Counted from the first letter of the stretch, positions 55,032 to 63,504 are shown. The stretch: 64,000 bases of DNA from Seohaeicola sp024304985 (GCF_028802875.1 NZ_JARAMP010000017.1:28194-92193), one strand, 5' to 3'. Numbers and translations are program-made. Notes: generated by a model from the letters alone, not told the origin.

Positions 55032-57593
55032 ATGAGCGAGCCATCCCCTCTCGATGCGCTCTGGTCGCGCTTTGCGGACCCCGTCACCCTGCAAACCCGA
55101 CCGCAAGCCAGAATTGATCCCCGATTCTACGCGACCATGAACCCCGACGTGACCGCCGCAGGGGTCGATCCCACCCACCATTTCCACACCTACGGACAGA
55201 CCGAGGGACGGCACGGCACCACCTATGCCCAACTGCGCGCGACATGGTCCGCGCTGGACGGGATGCTGGCCGATCTGGCCACCGCGCCCGAGATCTGTGC
55301 CGCCTTCCGCGCCAGGATGCCGGGCATCCACGAGGTCTTTTTCGAATTGATGTTGCTGGGCGACCCGGTGGACCGTCGCGTCTCCTGCTTTTCCGCGCGC
55401 TTCTACCTGACCCATAACCCCGATGTCGCCAGATCCGGCACGATACCGTTCTTGCACTACCTGCGCCACGGCATCGCGGAAAACCGCCCCAGCCTGCGCC
55501 ACCTGCGCGAGAACCAGTTTCCCGGTCAGATCCCCCATGACCCGGCCAAGCCGACCCTGCTGATCGGGCTGCACGAATTCTCAAGAACCGGCGCGCCGAT
55601 CGTGGGGCTTGATCTGGCCCGCAGCGAGGCGCACAGCCACAACGTGGTGATTGCAGGGCTGCGCGGCGGCCCGCTGCTGGATGACCTGACAGCCCATGCG
55701 GTCTGCGTGATCGTGACCGACTCGCCCGACCAGACCCTGCCCTATATCGACCATCCGGCGCTGGAGCGGATCGACAGGGCTGTGCTGAACTCGGTCGAAG
55801 CCTTCCCCTTCGCGCCCTTTCTGGTGCGCCACGGGATTCCCTGGGCCAGCTATATCCACGAATACACCGACTATATCCGCCCGGCCAACAAGGCGGTGCT
55901 GATGGCGGCCTTTTCCGACCTGCTGGTCTTTTCGTCCGAGCAGGTCCGCCAAAGCTGGACCGGCGTGATGGCGGATGTCGATGCCGACCCTCTGCGCGAC
56001 TCGATCGTATTGCCGCAATATCCGTTCCGCCCCGCAACTCTGGACCGTGCCAGCCACGAGGCCGGACGCCGGACCCTTGCATCCCTGACCGGACAGGACC
56101 TGACCGGGCGGCGCGTCGTGGTCGGCGCAGGTCACGCGCAATGGCGCAAGGGCACCGATCTGTTCATCCTGACCGCACAGATCGCCCATGCGCGCGGCGA
56201 TGACAGCCTCTATGTCTGGGTCGGCGACGGCCTCAATCACGAGGACATGCATTTCGGCGTCTGGCTGGACAAGCACATGCGCGCGGCGCGGGCCAATGAA
56301 CCGGGCAGCAACCTTGTCTTTCTGCCCGCAGGCCCGCATTACCGCGACGTCCTGCGCGCGGCGGATTTCTTCTACCTGCCCTCCCGGCTGGACCCGCTGC
56401 CCAATGTCGTCTTCGACGCCGCCGCATCCGGTTGCCGGATCGTGATCTTCGCCCAAGGCTCGGGCTTCGACGATCCGGCCTACAGCACTGACCCGACGCT
56501 GCATGTCCTGCCCTATGGCGACATTGCCGCCGCAGCCAGCCTCATCGCCACCTTGCCGCACAAGACCGCAGGCACCACCGCACCGCCTGCCACAAACGCC
56601 ACACCGGTGCTGCCGCAGATCCTCGACGCCCTGTCCCAACGCCTCGGGAACCGCAGCACCCCATGCCGCACGACCGGGGATTACGACCTGCCGCTCCTGT
56701 TCCCCGCAGGCCCCGAAGACGCAGACGCGCGGGCAGCGGCCCGACAGAAGATGTGGACCTGTGGTCGCCGCCTCATCTGGCCCGATCTGGCCACGGTCCA
56801 GAGCGAGATCGCGCGCTCGGACAACTGGGTGCATCGCCACATGCGGACCGCCCGCTTCGCCTGTGTCGCGGGTGGAACCATCCCACCCTTCGCCGTGCAT
56901 ATCCACGCCTACCACCTTGACGACCTCGCCACCGACCTGTCGCGATACAAGGCGCTCCGCGCCGCCAGCCGTGTGGTCGTCACCACCGATACCCGGCGCA
57001 AGGCCGCACAGATATCCCGGATCGGACAGCAGGCCGGCCTCGCTCTGGAGGTGATCGAGATGCCCAATCTCGGCCGCGACATCCTGCCATTTCTCCGCCT
57101 GTTCTGCGAAGGTCACACCCAGACGGACCCGGACGCGGTCTGGTGCCACATCCATCTGAAGAAATCCCTCGCCACGACCGCGACGGGCGATGTCTGGAAA
57201 CGGTTTCTGCTGACGATCCTTCTGGGCGACGACCAAGCGGTCTCGGATGCCGTGCAGCGCTTCACGGACCCGAACCTCGGTCTGGTCGCGCCCTTGGACC
57301 CCTACCGCTATGGCTGGACGGAATCCCGCCGCCTCCTGCCACGCTTTGCCGGGCAATTCCCCGCGCCCCTCCCCGCGCATCCGATCCTTTTCCCCATCGG
57401 CAACATGTTCTGGACCCGCGCGCGCGTCGCCACCCGCATGGCCCGGATCTTCGGTCCCAGCTATCCTTGGCCCAACGAACCCCTGCCGACGGACGGCACG
57501 GAATTTCACCTGATCGAGCGACTTTGGCCAACCGTCGCGGCGATGGAAGGGCTGATCTCGCTCTTTCTGGAGAAAGCTGATCAGCCACGGTGA
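55032..57593 (+). CDS. Large glycosyltransferase with two FYxxxNPDV repeats and an RgpF-type domain
   Basis: The 853-residue protein has two copies of an N-terminal repeat, FYATMNPDV...FHTYGQTEGR (about 31-60) and FYLTHNPDV...HYLRHGIAENR (about 122-150). A GT-B glycosyltransferase region follows (VVVGAGHAQWRKGTDLFILTAQI...FYLPSRLDPLPNVVFDAAASG). The C-terminal third is rhamnan synthesis F-like (FAVHIHAYHLDDLATDLSRY, PNLGRDILPFLRL, HIHLKKSL). It probably builds a surface polysaccharide. No transporter or sugar-nucleotide genes are adjacent. Confidence 0.85.
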   Translation: MSEPSPLDALWSRFADPVTLQTRPQARIDPRFYATMNPDVTAAGVDPTHHFHTYGQTEGRHGTTYAQLRATWSALDGMLADLATAPEICAAFRARMPGIHEVFFELMLLGDPVDRRVSCFSARFYLTHNPDVARSGTIPFLHYLRHGIAENRPSLRHLRENQFPGQIPHDPAKPTLLIGLHEFSRTGAPIVGLDLARSEAHSHNVVIAGLRGGPLLDDLTAHAVCVIVTDSPDQTLPYIDHPALERIDRAVLNSVEAFPFAPFLVRHGIPWASYIHEYTDYIRPANKAVLMAAFSDLLVFSSEQVRQSWTGVMADVDADPLRDSIVLPQYPFRPATLDRASHEAGRRTLASLTGQDLTGRRVVVGAGHAQWRKGTDLFILTAQIAHARGDDSLYVWVGDGLNHEDMHFGVWLDKHMRAARANEPGSNLVFLPAGPHYRDVLRAADFFYLPSRLDPLPNVVFDAAASGCRIVIFAQGSGFDDPAYSTDPTLHVLPYGDIAAAASLIATLPHKTAGTTAPPATNATPVLPQILDALSQRLGNRSTPCRTTGDYDLPLLFPAGPEDADARAAARQKMWTCGRRLIWPDLATVQSEIARSDNWVHRHMRTARFACVAGGTIPPFAVHIHAYHLDDLATDLSRYKALRAASRVVVTTDTRRKAAQISRIGQQAGLALEVIEMPNLGRDILPFLRLFCEGHTQTDPDAVWCHIHLKKSLATTATGDVWKRFLLTILLGDDQAVSDAVQRFTDPNLGLVAPLDPYRYGWTESRRLLPRFAGQFPAPLPAHPILFPIGNMFWTRARVATRMARIFGPSYPWPNEPLPTDGTEFHLIERLWPTVAAMEGLISLFLEKADQPR

Positions 57594-57656
57594 GGCTGGG
57601 CAGGACCTCATCATGCCAAAACCTATACCCAAGCCCCAATGGAAAGACCCTTTCCG

Positions 57657-58580
57657 TCAGCCCCGGACGTCAAAGACTTCGCGGATAACGCTGGCCTGAT
57701 CTTCCGACAAACCGAGCGAAGGCGGCCTCTCGTCGAAAGGCGCAGGTATTATTGAGATCCTTTGAGCAGGCGCAAGGCAACCGTTCACAGTTGTCACGGC
57801 TTCTCCGATCCGGTCACTGAATGACTGGGCCTGATCACTTGGCAGATAGATGGACTCCGCTGCCACATTCGGAAGCTTGTTTACAAGTGCCTCTGACACC
57901 TTTCGACCCCACTCGCCTCCAAAGTCCCTGTTCACCGACAGGACGGCCTGCAATTCAGCATGAGTCAATGATCTATTGACTGTTCCCAATCGCAGTTCTT
58001 GAGCCGGATCAAAAAGATGAGGCACGCCAACGATGTCGAAAATTCGCCGCGTGATCCCATGTTTTACTGCGGAGTAGTTGATCACCGTAAACTTCAGGTT
58101 CAACGCGCGCATCCGCTTGATCAGATACGCAGCATGAATGATATGGCTTTCGGTCTTCGCATAGTCCTCGAATTCTCCGGTGTATCCCGTGCCTTTGACC
58201 ATCTGAACATACGCTGACCAGATCATGTCGAAAGGCTCGCGCACATTCAGGATGATATGGAATTCTAACCGCGCTGCCAGACTGGGAGCCGCCTCAAAGA
58301 ACGGGTCCATCAGCCAGAAGATGTTTTCGTTCGAAAACAGGAAACGTTCAAACCGAGGGTTTCTATCTATTTCCGGCAAAACCTGTGCCTCGAACCAATC
58401 GGGGTATGTCCCATCCAGATTTCCCGACGTCACGTTGCCCAATGTGGCAAAGTGAAACGACGGATGTTCCGGATAACACAAACCCGCTGCTCGAAGATCG
58501 GAGTGCAGCCGTGCCAAAGCCGTTTGCGTGGCAGATGTGCCAGTCTTGCCGTGGCCGATGTGGAGAAAGACCTTCTTCAC
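57657..58580 (-). CDS. Sulfotransferase-family protein
   Basis: From the GTG at 58580 (GAGG 9-10 bases upstream) the protein has 307 residues and begins MKKVFLHIGHGKTGTSATQTAL, the 5'-phosphosulfate loop of PAPS-dependent sulfotransferases. The 3'-phosphate site is near ILNVREPFDMIWSAYVQM. The frame stays open through the tRNA-Val gene but that part is not protein. It may sulfate or modify the product of the neighbouring glycosyltransferase, which is inference. It is convergent with that gene. Confidence 0.78.
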   Translation of the reverse strand: MKKVFLHIGHGKTGTSATQTALARLHSDLRAAGLCYPEHPSFHFATLGNVTSGNLDGTYPDWFEAQVLPEIDRNPRFERFLFSNENIFWLMDPFFEAAPSLAARLEFHIILNVREPFDMIWSAYVQMVKGTGYTGEFEDYAKTESHIIHAAYLIKRMRALNLKFTVINYSAVKHGITRRIFDIVGVPHLFDPAQELRLGTVNRSLTHAELQAVLSVNRDFGGEWGRKVSEALVNKLPNVAAESIYLPSDQAQSFSDRIGEAVTTVNGCLAPAQRISIIPAPFDERPPSLGLSEDQASVIREVFDVRG

Positions 58581-58626
58581 CTGACCAAGCACCTCAAAAC
58601 GCGAAACTGACTCAACAGGCGAAAAT

Positions 58627-58702
<76 letters not shown>

Positions 58703-58857
58703 GCTGCGACTGCTTAGCGCGGCTCTGCAAGCGGCGCAAGACGGCAATGGAGCAAAAAGGGTTAACCCCGCGCCCGATGCCGTTCGGCCCCTTGTGTTGA
58801 ATCCAAAGGGTTTTTCCGGTGTCCCACCGTGGGAGATGGTATCAAAAGCAAGGGGAA

Positions 58858-58885
58858 TGGTGGGTGATAAGAGATTCGTACTCCC
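58858..58885 (-). repeat. Degenerate copy of the tRNA-Val 3' end (probable attachment-site remnant)
   Basis: The 28 bases match the tRNA-Val 3' end (T-arm, acceptor strand and CCA) at 25 of 28 positions. The three changes are in the T-loop and T-stem. It lies 155 bp from the full tRNA gene and 95 bp before the integrase gene, in the same orientation as the tRNA. Together with the integrase it marks one edge of an integrated element. Confidence 0.72.
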
Positions 58886-58980
58886 ACCGGCGGATTCTTG
58901 TGTATAAAATATTGATTTCATTTACAACAACTCCCAAAAGTACCATAGACACAGGATGATCAGTACCATAGGAAACGAGC

Positions 58981-60486
58981 ATGCCTCGCAAAAGTACCGC
59001 TATTCCCCTGCCTCGCTTCATCACCGCATACCGCCGTCAGAAACGAACCGCATACAAGTACCAGCGCGATGTACCCAAGGCAATTCAGGGCCTACTGGAC
59101 CGAAAGCGTTGGGAGTATTCGCTGGGCAGTGATCTTACCGAGGCACTGAATCGCGGTGGTGCTTACAAAGTCGAACATGACCGGATCATAGCCCTTCTGA
59201 CAAACATCGAATCTCGTGACGAAGTAGTGCGAAGAGGTGTTGAACTCATTGCCGCCACCAAACTTCGTGACGATATCGAGGGCGATCCCGACGCCCTTGT
59301 CCTTTCGTGGCGTGACACGGAAGAGCACATGAAGGGTGCGGCAAAACTTTCTCAGAAATATGAGCGGGAGTCCCTCTCCGCCTTCGCGTGGCAAGCATTT
59401 GGTGATAGGTCGCATATAGACCAGTTTAAAGACCCCTCCCCCTTCCTGAAAGAAGCTCTTGCCTTGCCGGTGTCCTTGCCCCCTGACGAGGGCGATAAAG
59501 TTTCGAGTGCGCTCTACACCGCCATGCAAGCCGCGCTCAGAACACGCCTTGTCGAGCTGGTGGGGCAATCGCAGGAAAGCGATGAATACCGCCTGTCGGC
59601 TTTGCGAGAACGGTACTTTAAGCTAAATAATTCTTCCCCTGCGACAATGCGTAGTTATCGAGGCAAAATCGACGCCATGACAACCAAGATTGGCGATCTA
59701 CCGCTGCACCAGATCACGCCAGAAAAGCTGCGACTGTACCGGGACCACCTACTAGAAGAAGGCCTTAAACCTGATTCAGTAGCCCAGTACTTTGCCCCGA
59801 TCAAAGCAATCATGCGTTGGGCAATTTCAGAAGAGCTGGTACCCGGATTTGAAGCAATGCCCACCGATAAGGTGAAAATGCCCCGAAACGACACGCCGAT
59901 TGAAGTGTCTCGATGGCAGCGATTTGACGATGACGAGATCAAGAAGGTATGGACCATTGTTCAAAGAACATGGGGACCAGAATCGCGCTATGTTCCGCAC
60001 CGTCGCGAAGCGTTCAAATGGGCTTTCCGTGTCGCGCTCTATACAGCGGCCCGTCCAGTTGAAATCTTCCGTTTAAAGCCAGAAAATGTAACTACGGAAT
60101 TTATCTACCTCACGGAAACAAAAACTCGAATTAGCCGCAAGCTGCCCCTTTCAAAACACATTGCAGGGTTCCATGAGTTTATGAAAGATGGTGGGTGGAA
60201 ACTTGGGACAACAAAGCCCGAGTCCGTGGCTGGGACCATGTCTGACTCCTTCTCCACGGCTATCCGGGCGACGGGTTTCACGAATGACCGGCACGTCCTT
60301 TACAGTACCAAGGATACGCTCGTTGATCGCCTGCAACGGGCTGGACGGTCTGACGATGTGATAAGAGGCATAACCGGGCATGTCTCGGGGCAAGGGCATC
60401 TTCGCAACTACAAAACACGCTTGAACGATACACCGGAAGGTCTGGCGATTTTACGCAAAGCGTTGGACGCAATCTCCTACTGGTGA
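58981..60486 (+). CDS. int: Tyrosine recombinase (phage/island integrase) with altered box II
   Basis: The 501-residue protein has an N-terminal AT-hook-like/SAM-type DNA-binding part and a C-terminal tyrosine-recombinase domain. Box I Arg is in LYTAARPVEIFRL, the beta-hairpin Lys near TKTRISRKLPLS, and GITGHVSGQGHLRNYKT has the box II His and the nucleophile Tyr. The usual LRHT of box II reads STKDT, replacing the catalytic Arg by Lys. Lower GC and different codon use from the left neighbours show foreign origin. It inserts the element at the tRNA-Val site, if active. Confidence 0.88.
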   Translation: MPRKSTAIPLPRFITAYRRQKRTAYKYQRDVPKAIQGLLDRKRWEYSLGSDLTEALNRGGAYKVEHDRIIALLTNIESRDEVVRRGVELIAATKLRDDIEGDPDALVLSWRDTEEHMKGAAKLSQKYERESLSAFAWQAFGDRSHIDQFKDPSPFLKEALALPVSLPPDEGDKVSSALYTAMQAALRTRLVELVGQSQESDEYRLSALRERYFKLNNSSPATMRSYRGKIDAMTTKIGDLPLHQITPEKLRLYRDHLLEEGLKPDSVAQYFAPIKAIMRWAISEELVPGFEAMPTDKVKMPRNDTPIEVSRWQRFDDDEIKKVWTIVQRTWGPESRYVPHRREAFKWAFRVALYTAARPVEIFRLKPENVTTEFIYLTETKTRISRKLPLSKHIAGFHEFMKDGGWKLGTTKPESVAGTMSDSFSTAIRATGFTNDRHVLYSTKDTLVDRLQRAGRSDDVIRGITGHVSGQGHLRNYKTRLNDTPEGLAILRKALDAISYW

Positions 60487-60517
60487 CCTCCTCCCCTTTT
60501 GCATCACACGACAACTA

Positions 60518-61111
60518 CTATTTGTAGGCAGAAAACTCTCGCCAAAGCGCCTCCTCGATAAAACGGTAATCACGAAATCCGTCTGGGCAGATGAGGGAGT
60601 TTTTTTCTAAGTAACTGCCTTTGGACCTTTTTCTGGTCTCGTCGCTCAGAATCGCATGGCCAGACGGAGCAGGATTTCCATAGTACAATGAAAGGTTCCA
60701 TCCCATATCAGGCCACTTTGGGCTAGTTTTCGGATCGATTCTATCCCAACTAGAACTAAATCCGACAAAGTCATTCATTAGGTTGATGTTCCCACCGCTT
60801 TCATCATTAGCATAAACTATCTCTGGTTTAATGACCAACGTAGTATACTTCCCAGAAAAGCTAACTCGCATGCGCGCCTTGTGCTCAATTCCTTCTTGGT
60901 AAAGTGTCGCAAAGACCACACCATCCGAAACTGAGAATTCAAACAAAAAAATGTCGCCTTTCTTTGTTTCCGAGACTGCAATTTCACCCTCTAAACTCGA
61001 TCCAAAAAATGCCTTCGTTTCTGTCACGACACATTCGATCTGGATAATCTCAGCTTGTGCATACGAAGCAAGAATTAGCGTTGAGAAAGCAATACAAAGT
61101 GAACGGCGCAT
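60518..61111 (-). CDS. Orphan exported protein, low GC
   Basis: The 197-residue protein has a clear signal peptide (MRRSLCIAFSTLILASYAQA) and a beta-rich mature part with charged and aromatic residues (VSETKKGDIFLFEFSVSDGVV). I recognise no family. Its AT content is well above the chromosome around it, so it was probably acquired with the element. It is convergent with the integrase. Confidence 0.72.
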   Translation of the reverse strand: MRRSLCIAFSTLILASYAQAEIIQIECVVTETKAFFGSSLEGEIAVSETKKGDIFLFEFSVSDGVVFATLYQEGIEHKARMRVSFSGKYTTLVIKPEIVYANDESGGNINLMNDFVGFSSSWDRIDPKTSPKWPDMGWNLSLYYGNPAPSGHAILSDETRKRSKGSYLEKNSLICPDGFRDYRFIEEALWREFSAYK

Positions 61112-61470
61112 GGTGTTACCTATGTTGGTTTGAGCGTAGTGGTTAGCCTCGCCGAACTAACCTCGCAACACCTAAACGGCAACGCACCCCAAAAGCACAA
61201 GAACGGCGCGATAACCCAGCCTTCTCCAAGGCTGTCAAGGTTGACCATTTAGGTTGCGACCACGGCCTACCTTCGCATGCTCAATGAACCAGTGGAGGGC
61301 ACGCACCAACGGGATTCGAATCGAATTCATGATCCGTTCTGGCGAAATATTGACTTGTCAATAGAAATATAATATACTTAACACATAAATCGACGTCCGA
61401 CAGCAAGCGCTGTCTTAGGCTGTAAGCTCGGCCAGACCTCCCCCCAGATCGTAGAACAACCGGACACCGG
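61112..61470. other. 359-bp control region without a gene
   Basis: It lies between the divergent orphan gene and the broken HTH gene and should hold their promoters. AT-rich runs occur near 61345-61390. A tRNA T-loop-like stretch GGGATTCGAATC at 61310-61321 is not part of a foldable tRNA. I see no other feature. Confidence 0.35.
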
Positions 61471-62023
61471 ATGAACCCTGACAGCACCACTATGCGTAGT
61501 ACCGACCTCTGTGCCCTTCTTGGGGCCTCGGATCAGAGCCTGTATCGATGGCTGGGGCGTCCGTATCCGCCGCACCACTTCTCTAGTGCTGCACCGCGAG
61601 GCAGAACCTACGCGGTGCCGGAAGTGGTCGCCCCGACTGCGCGAACGTCGCGCGCGCGGCCTGTCTGGGGATGACCTCGCCCGCGTGGTAGATTTCGACA
61701 CAGTGGATCGCTCCGCCATGGAGTCCGATTTTCTTTGGGTTGGGGAATATGCGCAGAGGCGGGCAGCGGAGTTCTTCGCCTGCCTTGAGGGAGAAGAAAC
61801 TGAGCGTGCACGGGACTGCATGAAGGCAGTACGCAACGCAGCCCTTGCCTGCGGACTGCCCGTCATTTCGCCCCTTGGGAAGATTGCCCTCCTTCACCCC
61901 GGCATTGTTCGGTTTGTTCTGACCGATGACCCAGCAGAACTGCCGGTGGGTGATGCAGGCTGGGCGTCCTTCGCGAAGGCGTTGTGGGCCGTAAATCCAG
62001 ATCATGAAAGCGAGGCTGCATGA
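61471..62023 (+). pseudogene. Helix-turn-helix protein gene broken by one extra base
   Basis: The first frame (61471-61674) encodes a MerR/excisionase-like helix-turn-helix: MRSTDLCALLGASDQSLYRWLG...GRTYAVPEVV. It then runs to a chance stop. The second frame (to 62023) begins sensibly with RLRERRARGLSGDDLARVVDFD. Removing one C from the CCCC run at 61631-61634 joins them as EVVARLRERRARG. The product would be about 180 residues with the HTH at the N-terminus. It may be a real frameshift, a sequencing error, or recoding. The gene after it overlaps its stop. Confidence 0.7.
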
Positions 62024-62484
62024 CCATTGAATCTCTTGAATCCCTACTCCCCCACCTTTCCGATGAAGACCGGGCCAACTTCATGCGGGCCGTAGGAGAG
62101 GTCGGAGCGGCCTTCGCCGCCCATACTACAATTGAACTTGACCCCACTCTGATCGGCAATCTTCCGCAGGTCCGCGAGCATGTCATGTCAGGGGGTGCAA
62201 TCGCGCTGAACGTTTCCGAGGCATTGGATTTTCTCAAGGCGGAGCCTTCCATCTCCAATGCCTTGATCAAGGCAGAGGTTCAGGCCGCTGAAGTGTCCAA
62301 GATTCAGGCCGATACTGCGAACATGAGCCGAACAGAAAAGATGAACTATGCCCGTGAGCGCGGACTCGACCGCCCCCGTGCGGACGCTGCCGCGTCCATG
62401 AGCATTAACGAACACGCTGCCGTATTGGCGGGCCTCTCGCCCATGCAGCGTATCAATTATGCACGCCGCCATGGCCTCGTTTAG
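62020..62484 (+). CDS. Unknown protein with duplicated NYARxxGL motif
   Basis: The 154-residue protein starts at an ATG overlapping the stop of the HTH gene. The first half is acidic and helical. The second half has MSRTEKMNYARERGL and LSPMQRINYARRHGL, a repeated 15-residue motif about 35 apart, each with basic and aromatic residues, perhaps binding DNA or a partner. I do not recognise a family. It was probably carried by the element. Confidence 0.7.
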   Translation: MTIESLESLLPHLSDEDRANFMRAVGEVGAAFAAHTTIELDPTLIGNLPQVREHVMSGGAIALNVSEALDFLKAEPSISNALIKAEVQAAEVSKIQADTANMSRTEKMNYARERGLDRPRADAAASMSINEHAAVLAGLSPMQRINYARRHGLV

Positions 62485-62499
62485 CGGAGATTGCACTTG

Positions 62500-62730
62500 A
62501 TGACGCTTGACGAGATCGAAGTGGCTGTACGCGCGCAGAACGGCCACTGGGCACCCTTCTTTCGTCGCCACGGTGCAGGTTGGCATTGCATCTTGTACCC
62601 TCGCCATATCCTCACTGATGAAGAGTATCAGGCGCTTGCGGCGCGGTTGCGGGGTTCAAGCCTGATCCGCGCCCCCGACACAAAGGCTGGTGGACTGGTA
62701 GTCGCTCTCCTGTTGGGGACGAATCGATGA
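62500..62730 (+). CDS. Small unknown protein (76 residues)
   Basis: ATG 62500 lies 10 bases after a GGAG site. The product MTLDEIEVAVRAQNGHWAPF with RRHGAGWHCILYPRHILTDEEYQALAARL contains His and Trp residues but no motif that I recognise. Its stop overlaps a further short frame (ATGA). It is placed in the same run as the previous two genes. Confidence 0.6.
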   Translation: MTLDEIEVAVRAQNGHWAPFFRRHGAGWHCILYPRHILTDEEYQALAARLRGSSLIRAPDTKAGGLVVALLLGTNR

Positions 62731-62813
62731 TCCGAATTCGCTTGAATTGGGGGCTGTTCCGCACGTTGGAAGCGGCCTATGGCGACAGCGCAAGACGTTC
62801 CCGCGCCGCATAA
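62727..62813 (+). CDS. Possible 28-residue peptide, translationally coupled
   Basis: ATG 62727 overlaps the stop of the previous gene. The peptide MIRIRLNWGLFRTLEAAYGD then SARRSRAA ends at TAA 62811-62813. It is basic and possibly amphipathic. The overlap is the only support, so it could be chance. Confidence 0.35.
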   Translation: MIRIRLNWGLFRTLEAAYGDSARRSRAA

Positions 62814-62876
62814 ACAGTCTGTTGATAGCATGAGCACAATCAACATGTAGTGTAGTAGCTTCGTCACATTTCTACA

Positions 62877-62931
62877 AACTTCAGCTTGAAGCCGAACTTC
62901 GAAAGCAACCTTTGAGCTTCAAGCTTAAGTT
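62877..62931. repeat. 15-bp inverted repeat in the element's noncoding region
   Basis: AACTTCAGCTTGAAG (62877-62891) and CTTCAAGCTTAAGTT (62917-62931) are reverse complements at 14 of 15 positions, separated by 25 bases. The stretch is AT-rich. It could form a hairpin or be a two-site protein-binding region such as an origin or operator. Confidence 0.65.
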
Positions 62932-62950
62932 ACTATTTTCAGTAGCTTGT

Positions 62951-62988
62951 GCCAATTTCCATACCCCCTTCACGGGTATGAATTTGGC
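62951..62988. repeat. Second inverted repeat, with perfect core CATACCC/GGGTATG
   Basis: CATACCC (62960-62966) and GGGTATG (62974-62980) are perfect arms with a 7-base spacer, and the pairing resumes outside as GCCAA (62951-62955) and TTGGC (62984-62988). It lies about 40 bp before the next gene, a good position for an operator or a processed RNA. Confidence 0.65.
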
Positions 62989-63027
62989 GGCTATCCCTAG
63001 GTCATCAACAACTGAAGGACACACAAA

Positions 63028-63225
63028 ATGCTGAATGAAATCACCTTAGGAAAGAAGCGCCGCACCCTCATCCGCGCCGCCCGCGAACGCGCTCTGATTA
63101 CCTTGACCGCCGAAATGGCCGAGCTGGCGCTGTGCCCTTTGTCGGCGACGAATAACGAGATGCTGGGTCTGCTCGCGTCGCAGGTGCTGCACGTTGCCGG
63201 AAAGCCGGTCGGAGGGTTGGTGTAA
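63028..63225 (+). CDS. Small basic protein (65 residues)
   Basis: An AAGGA site precedes ATG 63028. The product MLNEITLGKKRRTLIRAARE then RALITLTAEMAELALCPLSA is basic at the N-terminus and helical. No family is recognised. Its stop overlaps the next start (TAATG), so the pair is coupled. It follows the inverted-repeat region. Confidence 0.65.
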   Translation: MLNEITLGKKRRTLIRAARERALITLTAEMAELALCPLSATNNEMLGLLASQVLHVAGKPVGGLV

Positions 63226-63455
63226 TGGATACCACCCAGCGCAATATCGAAACCGCTCGAACCGCACTTGTCGCAATCGACTGGGACGGGGACGACCCAA
63301 TGCCGGTTGTCGGGTTGATTTACGCCCTCATCACCGAACTGGAAGAAGTGGGGCACACCCGGCGGAGTATGTCGGCGATGCTTAGGTCCATGGGCGATGC
63401 GTGGGCAGCGGCTGTGCCTGACACTACCAAACGACGCCCGCCAAGAGTGCACTAA
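63225..63455 (+). CDS. Small unknown protein (76 residues), coupled to the previous gene
   Basis: The ATG overlaps the upstream stop by one base. The product is acidic and helical (MDTTQRNIETARTALVAIDW, then LIYALITELEEVGHTRRSM) with a basic tail (TTKRRPPRVH). No family is recognised. Its place ahead of a primase-like gene suggests a replication or regulation accessory, which is inference. Confidence 0.62.
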   Translation: MDTTQRNIETARTALVAIDWDGDDPMPVVGLIYALITELEEVGHTRRSMSAMLRSMGDAWAAAVPDTTKRRPPRVH

Positions 63456-63460
63456 TACAA

Positions 63461-63504
63461 GACGCTAGTGCGTCGGACAAAGCGCACGTCGCCCCACCGG
63501 GGCG
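63461..63504. other. Two hairpins before the primase-like gene
   Basis: GACGC-TAGT-GCGTC (63461-63474) and CGCCCC-ACC-GGGGCG (63490-63504) lie between the small genes and the last gene. No T-run follows. They may shape the mRNA or act as part of a control region. Confidence 0.4.

Noticed and set aside
61310..61321. tRNA T-loop-like GGGATTCGAATC as a tRNA or tmRNA fragment
   Set aside because: The flanks do not form a T-stem, acceptor or anticodon arm, and no second copy is seen.
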